DNA of 64,000 nucleotides from Onchocerca lupi (Eukaryota > Nematoda > Chromadorea > Rhabditida > Onchocercidae). The stretch is taken from NCBI GenBank assembly GCA_028564675.1, contig JAOVVO010000368.1:16264-80263 (forward strand), given 5' to 3'. The notes under the pieces were generated by a model. The model did not search any database, was not told the origin of the DNA, and saw only the letters and a list, made by a program, of their open reading frames with translations. Shown here in pieces: positions 13,901-26,628 of the stretch (positions are counted from its first letter, which is position 1; each line of letters starts with the position of its first letter). The position numbers were made by a program, and so were the translations under genes.

Positions 13901-15472
13901 ATGCCTTAAAAACAATGCTAGAACTATATATCTCTAGGTCAATGCAATATTTGGATCGTTGTTGTGGATTTGGAGTCGATTATTGGCGTTATTACAAAAT
14001 TTCGCCATTATCCAAATGTTCACATCATTAATACATCCATACGTTGATGGTTTATTTTCAATTTTGAAAATTTGGCAGCTTCTATTTTTAAACAACCATC
14101 CCCTAATTTCATGCTCAATTTCGACAAACTCATCGCACATTGTTATTGATCGATTTTTCTAGTGGAAATTGCTTTTAATATTTCACAAAGCGCATAAAAA
14201 GATGAGATCTTGGGATCAGATGTAAGCAAAAAAAAAAAAAAAAACAATGCATTCTTCAGCATATACTGCAACATTTACTGGTGATTCCGACACATTTTCA
14301 TGCGATAAAGCGGCGAGGTATTATTTGGCTAATTGGGGCATAGAGAATTGGTCAAGCAATGAATCGAGGCAGGAAATGCCGAGATCATCAGCGCTAATTG
14401 CTGATAACTTATCCGACCGCCCATGCCAGCATAATCCAGCTAAATGCGCTGTGTAAGTTAGCTGTTTATGGTATCTTTTTGATTGGATTTTCTGTGGCAC
14501 TTGGTTTGTAATGCTGAACTAATAACATCCTTTTTTTCCAGAAAAATGTATGCTCACTGGGTCCCGGATACCAATTTATTATTGGTTATTATTGTGCAAA
14601 GTAATCCAGCATCAAGTTCTTCTGTTTGCTATGATGAAACACGGTGTCCACTCTCCATACCGCCTGAATTTATGACCGCATACAGTCAGGTTAAAAAACT
14701 TTCGTTTAGATTTGAAGATTCAAGTTTTAAAATCAAGTATAAGAATTAATAGATAGGAAAGTAAAGTCTATACATTTCAAAGAATTTTTGAAAACTTTTA
14801 ATGGAATAAATGTTGACTTATAGTCGGTTCGGAAAATAAGCAGTAATTTAATTTTCAGTTCAAAAAAATGATGTAATAAAAATCTATATTTGCCTATCAT
14901 TCAGTTGAAATTTAACATTCACTTACTTTCAGGTGGATAATGCTTCAGATAAGCGACAGGTAACCGCAAGTACAAACGTAGCGGATCCATTTTCCGAAGA
15001 TAACGATAGAAGATGTCGACATGTTCGAGCGAAACAACGTAAATCGCCGTCGAAATGTGTACATTCTGATGAGGTCGAGCTCGCTAATTTGAGAAAAAAA
15101 AAATATATGACTTGGAATTATTGAACTTCACCATCAATTTGTAAATGCAATAGTTCATTTCAAAATTGTCTTTTATTTTTTCATTTAACTTTTATCCTTT
15201 GAGGCATTCAATTTTAGGAAGGGCAAACTGTTTTTTTTTTTTTTTTTCGTCAGATTTTGTCAGTTATCTGCCGGGATATAGTTTCATTCTGTTTAAGGTT
15301 ATAAATTGGATTTTTACCTTTCTGAGAATTAATTACATATTTGTTTTTCTTTCTTTTTCAGGATGAATCACATTATCCATGTTCTCAAACGGCATCTCAT
15401 TTGGTATCATTTGGTACGAGAATTCCTTTACTGGTTGCTGTCGTTCGTGGAATAGCATATGTCATATTATAA
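3899..15472 (+). CDS. voltage-gated calcium channel alpha2-delta subunit (UNC-36/TAG-180 family)
   Basis: Extracellular auxiliary subunit that promotes surface delivery and gating of voltage-gated calcium channels in nerve and muscle. The model has 33 exons: 3899-3996, 4173-4254, 4636-4743, 5011-5169, 5458-5566, 5812-5940, 6110-6176, 6488-6638, 6742-6819, 7013-7102, 7553-7693, 8264-8383, 8555-8683, 8990-9085, 9221-9250, 9385-9414, 9801-9917, 10107-10181, 10439-10519, 11181-11255, 11347-11408, 11621-11740, 11888-12091, 12334-12516, 12852-12961, 13036-13214, 13343-13551, 13693-13768, 13938-14049, 14260-14452, 14542-14689, 14933-15073, 15362-15472; about 1270 residues, near UNC-36 length. A signal peptide (run of five Leu) is followed by the VWA_N region, a VWA domain with MIDAS residues D267-M-S-G-S271 and T425-D-G, then Cache-like sequence from about 540 and a hydrophobic C-terminus suited to GPI anchoring. 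Intron 3 needs a GC donor (TGG|GCAAGT). The 3' end of exon 29 and the last exon are the least certain. Orthology to unc-36 versus tag-180 was not settled. Confidence 0.88.
10960..10993. repeat. poly-T tract of about 34 nt
   Basis: Uninterrupted T homopolymer inside intron 19 of the alpha2-delta gene. It is far (about 190 bp) upstream of the acceptor at 11180, so it is not simply its polypyrimidine tract. Homopolymers of this length are prone to assembly length error. Confidence 0.9.
11775..11820. repeat. two-copy tandem repeat, about 22 nt
   Basis: The unit AAAAAATTATTTATCATAAT occurs twice in succession in intron 22 of the alpha2-delta gene, just upstream of the long exon at 11888. Confidence 0.6.
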
Positions 15473-15529
15473 TTTGCTAATTTGTTAGGAAATGTATTAG
15501 AAAAATAATTTGTCTGTGATAACAAACAG

Positions 15530-15619
15530 GTTCCATTAGCGATGCTAATTACTGTCGAACAATGTTTTATAATGAGCCTCTTTTCCTCAGTTTTCGTATA
15601 TTCTCAGCGACGGGTATGA
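15530..15619 (+). CDS. possible alternative last exon of the alpha2-delta gene
   Basis: Behind an AACAAACAG acceptor, an open frame of 29 codons starts VPLAMLITVEQC and ends at TGA 15617-15619. It is hydrophobic and ends in two arginines. It is in phase 0 with a weak internal donor at 15403/15404 (CATTTG|GTATCA) in the last exon modelled, giving a 126-nt intron. If used, it would replace the C-terminus ending AYVIL and change the membrane-anchoring tail. RNA evidence is needed to choose. Confidence 0.35.
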   Translation, partial: VPLAMLITVEQCFIMSLFSSVFVYSQRRV

Positions 15620-18600
15620 TATTTAGCAGAGTAGCATAAAGTGAACATATTATTAATCAAATTGTAAACACGCTATTCCTCACTTTTTTGTTATTGTTAG
15701 CATCTATAAGCTAGGAAAATCCTGGATGATGAGAGAGTCGAACTTTGAGCTGGTTAGGTTCATGAGGAGCCATAAAAATGGTTCGATTTCTCATTACTGG
15801 TTGTCATCAAGAAGTATATTGGCACTGCCGGAAAAGTGCTTGGAAAAATGACGCGCTGGTACCAGAGGGATATATTTTAGAATTTCTCTGCAGTAAATTA
15901 GCTTAATTCTAATTATTCCTTTTTTTTTTTACATGTATTTGAGGTTACTAGATTGGAAGTTATCAAATATCATATCTTTTATTCTAATTCTGATTTCACA
16001 TACAGCATAATATATATAATTTTCATTGAAATTCTGTGAATTCAAATAGCAAATTTCAATTTCTGTAGAACTGAAGTTCCGATTCTCATTATTCAATTGA
16101 ATTTAATTACTTATTCATTGCATGTAGTTCATTCCAAGTTCCTGAAGTAGTCTATGATAAATTTGCAACTATAATTGTATCACATAAACTTTTTTGAATT
16201 GCTTGATATACTGCATACACAACGGTACTGAACAGTTCTGAACTGAATTGTTGCATGGATGGTTTGAAAAAATTGATACAACGGTACCGTGCACAATTCT
16301 TGAAGTCAAAATAGCAACGTTTTCGCTCAACTTTAGCTTTTTAGCATGTGCAAGAGAGGAAAGAATAATTTTGGCAATCCTTTCATCCTGCTTGGCTCCA
16401 TCCAGAATGACAAAGATGTCCTGTTCCTGCAGACTTGAAAGACGGTCCGGCAGTCGTTGGCACCTCTGTCAATCGAAGGTATCAGTGGGAAGAGAAGAGG
16501 AGGGAGATTGTTGTGCTGTTGGATGATGACTGGTCGAAACAAATTCGAGCATTGCCTCTCCGTTCCTTTGAAGTCGTCGATTGTAACGCTCGTGGAAGTG
16601 AGCAGCTTGAATAGTAATGGCGGATGGGGTAAGCTGTCAGTGGAGTGGATGAATGGATCAGTTCCGGATGAAAAAAGGCTGCTCTTTCTGACTTCTTCCC
16701 CATTCAGTTGGAAATCGGGCCTCTAAGAAAGCATTCGATGACGACCAGTTTCAGCTCGTATCCCCCCCTCCAAGCTTCTCCCCTCTTCCGCATCACTACT
16801 CCCTTACCCTTTTCCAACTCTCCTGGCCTTTCATTTATCGCTTCTTCATCCTACCCATCCCCATCCATCCATCATTCGTTGTCGTAAAATTACCAGCAAG
16901 TTTGATCCCTTCCCACTGGTCCAATGATTTCTCTCTTCCTTCTTGTCATTCTTTTCTTCTCATCAACATCATGAGGTTGCAATTTAATGATGAGACTACA
17001 TTTTTTCATCCATTTCAATCTTTGTACATACGGTGCAAATCGATTAGGACGATTCATTCAGCTTCCCTACCATATGTCCGTTTACAGTACCTACAGTTCA
17101 GTTTGAACAGTTCTGCTTCCAATGTCATCTTTGAAGAGCTTTGTGATCACTTGTAAATAGATAAGTTGGAGCATGATAGTAATTAACTTTTCATTGTTCG
17201 CATTTACGAAATTCGAATGATTAAATTTAGAATATCCTGTCATATGTTCTGGTGCTTTATTGAAAAAAAATTTGCCAAAAACGAGGTAATACAAAAAGAA
17301 AAAGAGCATTATAGAGAGTTACATTTCACTTTATCCTGATGATAATGCCACTGCTGAATCATTGCTTCATGATTTGTCAAATCAACGATAAGAAGATAAG
17401 ATCAAAATTCACAATTCTGAATTTACAGAAAAAACCATTTTTTGCATTTTTTCACTTTTTTTTTTTTTTTTCAAAAGCGATTGTCAGAAAAAGTAATGAA
17501 CAAAGTGCTTGCTCGTTCCCCTCTAGGAATTGCAAATGATTCATTTAAGCACTTTAGCCTGAATAGTAGCTTCGCACCACATTGATCAACTTAGTCCATC
17601 TATTCGAAAAAATTTCACAAAGACCCGGTTTTCTATGATTTTACATGTTCTTAGAAATCAACTGAAAAGTTCAATTTTACCACTTCTGGAATTGCAAAAA
17701 TTTCTGGACAACATGGAATAATACAATGAAGAATTTGAACCTACCCAAACTTTAAAGCATAAACATGGTTTAGTCACTCCGACTTATGATTTTTTTCAGC
17801 TTTTCTTCTTGTCTCATTAGGAGTTGAAAGCTATTCATTGATGCAACTTTAATTTTATCATATGCTAGTCCTGTAATTTATTGCTGTTATTTTCAGTAGA
17901 AATGAATTACATTTTTCTCTCTGCTTTATCATTTATTAGTTTTATAAATTTATAAGAAATGCCATATTATTTCAGAAAAACAATGAAACAAAAAAATTTT
18001 TTAACAATTCTGCAATTTTGAAAACAAATTTGTTGTTCTTAATTATGTACTCTCCTAACCTTGGGATCTCTTGACTTAATTCAAGAAAAGCATAGAATAT
18101 CATAATGAAGTGAGAGAGAGAGAGAGAAAATAGACGAAAAAAACTAATGGAGATTCCTTTTGCTGTATTTTTCAATCGTTGAATAATTTTTAAAAGTTTT
18201 TAATGCACTATAAGTGATAGAAAGAAGAACGAAAGCCGGAGTGAGCAGATAGACGAGAAAAAAAAAATGAAGTTTCAGCATAATGACAGGACGAGCCATA
18301 CTAAACTTGTGTTTGGAATAAGAAAGTCATAAAATGTGAGTAGGCGAATGTCATTGGGATAAAGTTATCATTTTATCTCTTCCTTCACGAGATTTAGCGA
18401 ATGGATAGCTTCCATTTATTTCGTTTGTTAAATTGATGCTGTTGGATTGCTTGTTCTTTATTGGATTCGTCCAAAAAGCCGTAACTGGAAATAGAAGACG
18501 CATCGGTGAACTATTGTGCATTAGACAGACTGATTGGCTTTTTTAGATTCAGCTCTTACTTCCTTCATATATTCCTTCAGGACTATTATAGTCATCCTGA

Positions 18601-19740
18601 GTTTTCTGGATTACTTGAATATGTTACGGATATTTTATACAGCCTGCAAGTAGGAACGACTAATTGGGAACGACTATCTAGCTGAAGAAGCGAAGCTGGA
18701 AATACATTTCCGATAAATCCAGTTACTATTGCATCTAACATATTTACATTGTCACTCATTTCTTCCAAAAATTTCCAGGAACGTGATGCTATAAAAAGCT
18801 AAGAAATTTTAGAGCAAGAGATAGAGTGACATAGAAATGGTTTAAGAGCCAATTAGACCATTACCGTAACAGAACAGTTCTTGGCTAATTGTTCATCGTA
18901 ATAAGTAAACAGATAAACACAATTGTCTCAGAGAAAATCTGAATTTATCTCCTTCCTTCCATACTTCTACCCTTCGCTATTCATCACACTTACAATTTTT
19001 TGCTTTAACTTTGAAATTAATGACCAATAATTATAGCATTCATTCATTCAATTATTCATTCGTATGCATATTTTTATTTTCACCTGCTGGAGGATGGAAA
19101 TTAGGTTATGAATTTCATTCACTGATTCATATTCTAATTTTTTCCTTTACAAAATGCATTATCACCGAGTTAGTTTTTCAAAGTGATGAAATATATTTGT
19201 ATTGTCATTTTCAAAATAATTTCTGAGACATTCTTAACAATATTTTGTGTACAATGTCTTAGCCTCTTAGAAATTTAATTTGATAACCGGTTTGAGTGAA
19301 ATTATCAATAAGTAAATGATATTGATTGTAATGTCAAAGCTATCTTCGATTTTTAGAAGCATACCAATTTATAAGACAATTATATTGATTGAAAATTTCT
19401 GAATTATATTTTAAATGAACAAACTCTTTAAACAATAGCAATATTAAATTGAGAGTTGGAATCGAAGTTAGAAACTTCCGCCGCCTTCAGTTTTGATAGC
19501 TACATCTTTAAGCATTGATGCATATTGTGAAGGTTGCCGTTAACTGCGATAAAATTTTCGAAGCAGAACTTTCAATATTTTCTTTTTCTTCTGGCATCTC
19601 TACGACAGCTAATTAAAGATCAAGATTTGAAGATATCTTGGTGGTACGTAGACCTTATTGCTGCTATGCTCCCAAACATGTGCCGGCAAAAACAAAATGA
19701 AGCAGATGCTTGCTGGGCAAGTTGATTATTGTTGTCTGTG
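15620..19740. other. intergenic region, no gene recognised
   Basis: About 4.1 kb between the alpha2-delta gene and the cysteine-rich membrane-protein gene. A segment around 16380-16730 is richer in GC and has overlapping open frames on both strands, but none shows a family or splice structure. A C/T-rich stretch lies at about 16750-16890, and a short GA repeat at 18112-18126. A pyrimidine-rich acceptor-like site near 19600 could mark the 5' end of the next transcript. Confidence 0.5.
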
Positions 19741-22700
19741 ATGTTGCTCTGCTTGTGTGCTTTGGTACATTCACAACTGATACAGTTGGCGCGTAAGTTG
19801 CACTTCGGTTTTTTGGAATTAAAATTTTATTTTATTCGTAGTAATTGCTAAAAATCCAAAAATGATTAACCCAAATAGAGAGTATTTGGTATAGTTAATT
19901 GTTAGTAAAGAACCAAGATAGGTGAATTAGCTGGGAGTATTTGAATAATTAAAAAAAAAAATTCTAGCTCTTCAATCATCAATTAATTGTAAAAGGTTAA
20001 GAAATTTGGACAAAATGTCAGATTATTGAGTTTCTGTTTGAAGCATATTCGTATTAATGCGCAACTTCATCTTGTTTTCAATCATGATATATCTATATCT
20101 CATCATTTTAATGTCACCATCCGGTTGGTTTTTCTTCTAGACGATACAAAGATATTATAGAAGGCATTGCTCAAATGCAACAAAATTATTATTATCGTCA
20201 TGTTGAATTATAAACGTAGTCCACATTTATCGACTTAGAACTTCATACAGGATAGAATAAGAAAAAGAAGATAGTTTTGCTTTTTGAACCAGTCCAACTT
20301 ATTACCCGTTCTTAGCAAAACATAGTAGTTCGATGTTTTTCGATAAATTCATGCTGAATTTCGGACGAGAAAGTCGAGCAAAAGTGAATAAATATTCACT
20401 TAAAGTCAATCGGATCTATAGAACTGTAAAAAAAAATTACATATATAGCTTAAAATAAACTGAGCGAAAAAATTCTTTACGATAAATTGAAAAGAAAAAA
20501 TGGCATAAATCGTATCAACTTCATGAGATACGTACTCCGGCTGAATGCTTCCATTCGTTATGCGTCTCCAATTTTTTACGTCTTGACTGATGGATATATA
20601 TCTCTCCTGTCTTCTTTTTGTTCCCTATCTCGAAAAAATTTCCTCTTTCTTAATTACAACAAATGAATATGTTATTTTGAAAAGGATCCAGCAAAGATTT
20701 TTCTTTCTTTTCTCAGCTTCAAAAAGATAAATAAATCCTACTTGATAGTATTTGATAACTTGCATGCAATACTATTTGATAGATAATGAATTCAAAAAAT
20801 TTCGAACCCCTTAAATCTAAAGGCAAACAGTTAAGAAAATCCTCTCATGCTACACAGGTTCTTTTATGGAAAATAGTGCAAAAATTTTGCTTTAGTCATC
20901 AGAAAATACTGCTTAGAAATATCCATCAGTTGATCCATAGCCTCTTATCCGCATCTCAGTCAAAAATAAGCTCACAAATATCTTGGAACTTTTTCACTTA
21001 CATCTTTATTGGGACATACAAGAGCATGTGAGAGTTTTTTTGTATTAGCTTCTTCCAATTTTGAGAATTGCTAAAATTTCAGAGTTTACTAACTTATGTG
21101 ACATTGTGAGAAGTTCACAAAAAAGAGGTATTTATTTATTCAACCGAATAACCTTTTTAGGACTGATTCTCAAATAAATGCTTCGGAAAAGTAAGTCATT
21201 CTTACATCCTCTTTTAAAATAAACATATTCATTAGCCGTAGTCACTGTAAGGAAAACGACTTTTCCAATAGAAAAAGAGGAAACAATAAAGCAGAAAAGA
21301 AGGGAACATACACTAAGGAAACGTTACTGATATTTTCTTAGTATGGAAAAGTCTTTTTTTCCATATGTCCAATTATTTTCTATAATTGGTTCTTATGATT
21401 GCTTCGTTATCCATCGACTCGAATTGCTTCCAAGATGTTTTCCCTAAGAAAAAGCTATGTATCAACCACGATATCATTACTGAATAACACCTGTTTGCTT
21501 TTCCTAAAAATACTGGCAGTGAAGTTTCACATAACATAGTCGTTTTCTCTCTTGCTACAATGATTCTCGAGATATGCTCAAAGCTTTTAATTATAACTTT
21601 ACTAATATTTGCAATAAAATTGTTGGACCGGAAGTAATGTCTGGAAATTTAAGATTCTACAGTAAGTTATACGAAAAGATTTGAAAAATGTTCTGATCGC
21701 TGATGAAGTTCTTTCTGCTATCTTCGACTAGTTGTGTAAAATTAAACGTAATAAATCTTCAGATTATATTGCTTTCGGAAACATTTTATTAGAAAGCAGT
21801 CGAAGATATTTGCATGTTGTATTTTCCTGAAATTACTACCAATCTCCACATATCAATTTTCTTCAAAAAATGTGGCCCAAATTTCTTGCTAAATCAACAA
21901 AATTGAATGATTTTCATTCAGTTCTGCATTTTTTCTTCTGAAGCGAAGTTTTGGTTTACTGAACGATTTCTGGACAGAAGAAACGAGTAAATCGGAAAGA
22001 ATTAACTACTGTTTCCTTGATTAGCAAAGTATAAGGACGATTGGCGCTGGTTTCAAATTAAAGAATGAAAGCCACTTTACTTTAATGTTTTCAAGAAAAA
22101 AAACGGATATCGTTCTTTAATTTGCTTATTTTCCTAAAAAATTTATAGTGGCCAGAGATTTGTATTAAGCTCCAAAATTTTCGTATTTAATATGATAGAC
22201 TCTATTTGTGATCTTAATGTCTCATTCAATGCGATAATTTATAGAAAGTACTGTCAAATGCTTTTGCGATAAGCAAAATTGTGAAGATTCATTGATTTGT
22301 ACTGGCGAGTTGTGCCTGATTGGATTCCGCAGTGAAGGTATCGTAAATTTTCTGACTCTTCATCTGTTGAAAAATATTGGTATTAAAATTTTATGAAATC
22401 TATTACTTTCAAATATCGAATTAATTTCTCAATCTTCAGTAGATAAGCAAGCACATATGGAGCAACTATGTAGCAATGCAGGTGATGCGAGAGATTTGGC
22501 AAAATGTCAGCACAACTGGAATGGATGGCAAGAAGTGAGGGAACATTTTGAATCGATTAAGTCTGTTCTCGCGGATTAATATGACTTGGAAGTCATTTGC
22601 AAAAGATACATGCTGATGAGGAAGTTTGCTGAGCAAGATTTACTTATGGTTGTTCGAGTACTGAAAGCACTTCAAATAAATTGTTTTAGTGTCTGTTATT

Positions 22701-23526
22701 TTTAGGTTTGCGCTTGTGAAGAAGATTTTTGCAATACATTTGCGTACTTGCGTGGTTCCATTGAGGAAGAAAGCACTGATAATGTGGCTGATTCACAACT
22801 GTCAAATTTGAATGAGGTGAGGAGGAAATGAAGAAAAAGCTTCTTTTAAACAGTTGAAGCAGTTGGGTTCGAAATCATCGCAAAATATGATCTTTGTAGG
22901 TTTCAAGATGCACATGATTTTAAGAATATTCCTTCTGATTGATTTCCCAATTTTCTGTTATTCATCTCACGGAAATGCGCACGTTGTCTTTCACTTGTTC
23001 TGCTTAATAGCCACCACTATTTTTCCCGCTGTTAACGTTAGAATATTCTTAATCACCAAGATATTCTTTTAGGACGTAACCCTTATTAAAAGTGATATTC
23101 CAATTATTGAAATCGAGAAAATGAACTCTATGTTAAAAATTAAAAGCGTTGGAGTGATATTAATTGGTAAACTTATAGAGTATAGAGAAGATAAACAAAG
23201 CTTTAAGATTTTCAAACTTCTATATTGCATCAGAGGTCAAAAAGACTGGCGGATAACGTGAGGTTAGTAGAAACTGTCATCTTTCTAAAAGAAATAATTG
23301 TGTCATACTAGAAGAAACTAGAAGAAAAAGCTATAATAATGTTATCTGTAACTTTTACCAATAAAGCAAAAAGATTTTTCATTTTCAGGAAGAATTATCG
23401 GTAATTTCGGTCGGAAGGCATCGGGGCAGTAATTTGATTATTCTACTAGTGATTATTCCATTGTCAGTTGGCGCTCTGGCTGTGTGCCTTATTTTTATCA
23501 ATTATCACTGCAAGATGTGTTGGTAA
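19741..23526 (+). CDS. single-pass membrane protein with activin-receptor/Ly6-like cysteine module
   Basis: Five exons join in phase: 19741-19792, 22245-22337, 22440-22534, 22706-22816, 23389-23526, giving 162 residues. Exon 1 encodes a signal peptide (MLLCLCALVHSQ...) and is separated by a 2.45-kb intron. The ectodomain has ten cysteines in the order CxC-x5-C, C-x4-C, C, C, CxC-x4-CN, the pattern of the three-finger ectodomain of TGF-beta-family receptors and Ly6 proteins. A hydrophobic helix of about 20 residues (LIILLVIIPLSVGALAVCLI) follows, and only about ten residues (INYHCKMCW) lie in the cytoplasm, so no kinase is attached. Nematodes have many such small proteins of unknown role. A pseudoreceptor role like vertebrate BAMBI is possible but is only inference. 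The exact gene was not recognised; the start exon is supported by phase and signal peptide only. Confidence 0.78.
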
Positions 23527-24359
23527 CTATTTTCAAGATGATCTTGCTAAAGATACAACTCATATTCGATATGTCGAAATTATCATTGCATATTTTGCGC
23601 GATAACAAGAATATTAGGCCTATCAAATATCATAACGTATTCTGCTAAAGTCTATCATATCAATTATCGGAGCATTGATTTTATATTTCCTTGCATTTCA
23701 GACATCAATGATATTAGCCACTCCTGCATCTTGAAAAAGTGTTCAGATGGAATTCTTTGGAGCTGTGTGAATGAAACAACTGAGACTTCAAGAAATTTTT
23801 AGAAATACGTACATTTTCATAACATAAGTATCTCTGGTTTGTAATGATGGTTTGAGAATTGATGTTTCAGTTGTTTCTGAAAACGATCTAAACGCTTTAA
23901 TTCAGTTCGTAAAACAAAAACATCTTCAAAAATTGCCGAATTTACTATGCAACATTCTGAACTAATGGCACGACATGTTTGGATTCCATTTCTGAAGTCA
24001 TCAAATTTCACATAAATTTTTTTCGTTAAATTCTCTCGGGACGACATTTTTTGACTAATAGAAGATTAGATCTATGATAGTTCAGCACTGACTGCATATA
24101 TGTTCTGCTTTAGCATGAAATTACTACCCGGTATATATATATATATATGTAATTATATGATCATTTGAATAAACTGTATGAAAATGGGGCCATTTAACAA
24201 GTGTTACATAACAAAACCATCCAAACAACACTCTCCGGACCTGTGTTCAATAGCGGTCTCATTTACAACAACTTCATTTAGCAAATCGATACATTAAATT
24301 TTACCCATTTTTCATCACAATAAAATTTTAGATTTCATAGAGTTCTCGCATGCTGTAGA
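23527..24359. other. intergenic region between convergent genes
   Basis: 3' flanks of the cysteine-rich membrane-protein gene (+) and arl-3 (-). A (TA)n microsatellite sits at 24132-24149, with AATAAA at about 24169-24174 that could serve the plus-strand gene. The minus-strand open frame at 23817-24047 shows no recognisable family. Confidence 0.5.
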
Positions 24360-26609
24360 CTATTTCGACTTTTGATGCTGCCGTAAATTCTTCGAAATCC
24401 AATCCATTCCGTCCTGCGAGCAATAAACATTTATGGGACGGATTCAGTTAGTAAATAAGATTAGCTTATTTCTTTAATGGTTTAAAAAGATAGCATTTAA
24501 GAGAAGCCAATCTTTTCTTAACTAGTAATCCATTTGTAGCCTCTGGTTGGCATTCTGTACATTTCTATTCTTAGAAATCTCAACTTGAATTCTTCGAGAC
24601 CAAGAACTCAATGAGTTTTGACCATGAACAAGTATTCTGAAGTCATATATATCGGAATTTTGAAAATTGATCATTTTAATAATACAGGAAAAAAAATTAC
24701 TTAGACTGTCTATTTTTTATATTCAAACATAAAAAGTCGAAATATGAAAGAACAAGCTAATCGTAATATGAAAGAACAAGCGATTACTTTCTTCTTCTTC
24801 CTATGGTAAAAATTTTTTTTTAAATGAAAATGACGATACCTTGATACCTTCTCCAGTAACAGCAGAACACGCTTGAATTTGCCAAGATCGGTCACGGATG
24901 GATAACAGCTGTAAACCCTCCGCTATTTCATTTGCTTTAGCTGCCGTTACCAAGTCCTTAAATTTAAAAAATTATGAAGAAAATTTCTAAAGGGGAAGGT
25001 ATTTTCAACAACTGAGACAAAACAATACAATATAAAATAAGATATCGTGAAAAGAAGGGATTTGCATAATTCAGAATCACCAATACAGCGAAATTGTTAA
25101 CTGAATATCGACTTTTCAAAAAAATTTAAGGAAAATGTATTGCAGCTTACTTGTTTATTTGCATAAATCAACAATGGGACGCTTTTGAGTTTCTCTTCGT
25201 CTAATAATTCAAAAAGCTCCTGCAACACAGTAGTAAGATCTATTCAAAATCCATTTATTTATAATCTTAATTATTTGCAATTTAGTTTTAAGTGTAAGAT
25301 TCTTGGAAATTCTTCAATCATTTTTTTTCAAAAAACTTATTAAAAATACTCCAGAAACTCTCCGAAACAATTCTTCAAAACATAATTTTTCATAACATAA
25401 CAAGCGATGGTGCCAATGTGTCAAACAATATCGCCTAATGCATTAATACTGAAAACACTTTCAAATCATATATTCTGCGCTATTGGTGCTATTAAACTAT
25501 ACTATTTTACAAATATGTGACAATATATGACACACTTCATTACGATGCCTTTCTGTCTATTATTGGATAACCCTAAAAATCTTCATTTCAAACTAGACTT
25601 TGGGATATATATCTAAGACTGGGTGCAATATTGATTATGCAATAAGTTAGTGATCAATGGATCGAAAATTTAAAGAACTGATCAGGAGTACTTTTACCAT
25701 GCCTGTTTCATCGAATCGTTTTCGATCACAACTGTCGATTACATATATCTAAAAGGCAATATAATCTCACGCAAGTTATAGTCAACAATCCGAAAAAAAA
25801 ACAAGCGTTGAAATTGAGGATTCCAGAGATTTATTTAAAGAAAATCAGTTTTTCTCATTATTACCAAAATGTCGGTATTCTCAAAATAATTCTTCCAGTA
25901 TGGACGAATCTTTCGTTGTCCTCCAATATCCCATACGTTCAATTTCACATCATCTGACACTACGCTTTTAATATTGAAGCCCTGAAATATTGAAATGCAG
26001 AACAATACATAAGATTACCAAACAATATTAAAAACGAAAGATACGAACATATAATAAAGACGGTTCTTGTCTAGCAAAAAATGTAGACTGCACCTGCGTA
26101 GGTGTAATATGTCTTATATCTTCCGAAGCTAAATTTTTTAATATTGTCGTTTTACCGGCATTGTCCAGGCCTGAAAGGAAGATAGCAGACCTATCAAAAT
26201 TTAAAATCGTTTTCTAATATATATAAAAAGTAAACAGATCAGTCCAGAACTCATGCACAACGTGTCTGACAGCATCTGTGCCGCCATTACAATGGACGTG
26301 ATACATAGAAGCAGACGATTTTGCTTTTCGTAAGGTTTGAAAAAATTTATTGCAAGATTCATTCTTTCGGTTTAATTTAAAAATTTCCACATGAGCAGCA
26401 CTGAGAAAGGACAATGTTTATTCTGAACTTCTTGTGAAAATGAAAAAAATTACCAAGCAACAGTATCCTGAATTCTTTTCCTGGCTGATTTTTGAATTTC
26501 CTGATCAGTCCAAGCAAACCCTGTAAATAGTAAGAAAATCATTGGATTGGTTTACCAGATAATTCATTCAGAAAATTTCATATTATAAATTAATGACAAT
26601 ATTTACCAT
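24360..26609 (-). CDS. arl-3: ARL3 small GTPase
   Basis: Arf-like GTPase that releases lipidated cargo from carriers such as UNC119 and PDE6D in the ciliary/microtubule pathway. Eight exons in transcript order: 26607-26609, 26454-26520, 26094-26170, 25865-25981, 25698-25748, 25151-25219, 24840-24956, 24360-24413; 184 residues, matching the usual 182. All nucleotide-binding motifs are intact: GLDNAGKT at 24-31, WDIGGQ with Q71, and NKQD at 126-129; the C-terminus DGMDWISKNL matches the family. The start codon is alone in its exon (ATG|GTAAAT), because the next exon begins directly at Gly2 behind CTATTTACAG. Arl3 has a short amphipathic N-terminal helix, here GLLGLIRKFKN. The gene converges on the membrane-protein gene. 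Confidence 0.95.
24739..24785. repeat. two-copy 24-nt tandem repeat in an arl-3 intron
   Basis: The unit AATATGAAAGAACAAGC plus seven spacer bases occurs twice, between the last two exons of arl-3. The first copy begins with a small variation. No function is apparent. Confidence 0.6.
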
Positions 26610-26628
26610 TTAACTGCACATGTAAAGT
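26605..26628 (-). promoter_or_regulatory. arl-3: probable trans-splice acceptor of arl-3
   Basis: Reading the minus strand, CTTTACATGTGCAG is followed by TTAAATG and then the donor GTAAAT. If the spliced leader joins at this AG (26615-26614), the first genomic exon of the mRNA is only seven nucleotides long and contains the whole start codon. Confidence 0.45.

Noticed and set aside
16248..16726. Overlapping open frames on both strands in a GC-richer segment
   Set aside because: No family resemblance, no consistent splice sites, and open frames on both strands are expected where stop-rich AT content falls.
19534..19725. 62-residue open frame just upstream of the cysteine-rich membrane-protein gene
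   Set aside because: It does not join in phase to the ectodomain exons, whereas the signal-peptide ATG at 19741 does.
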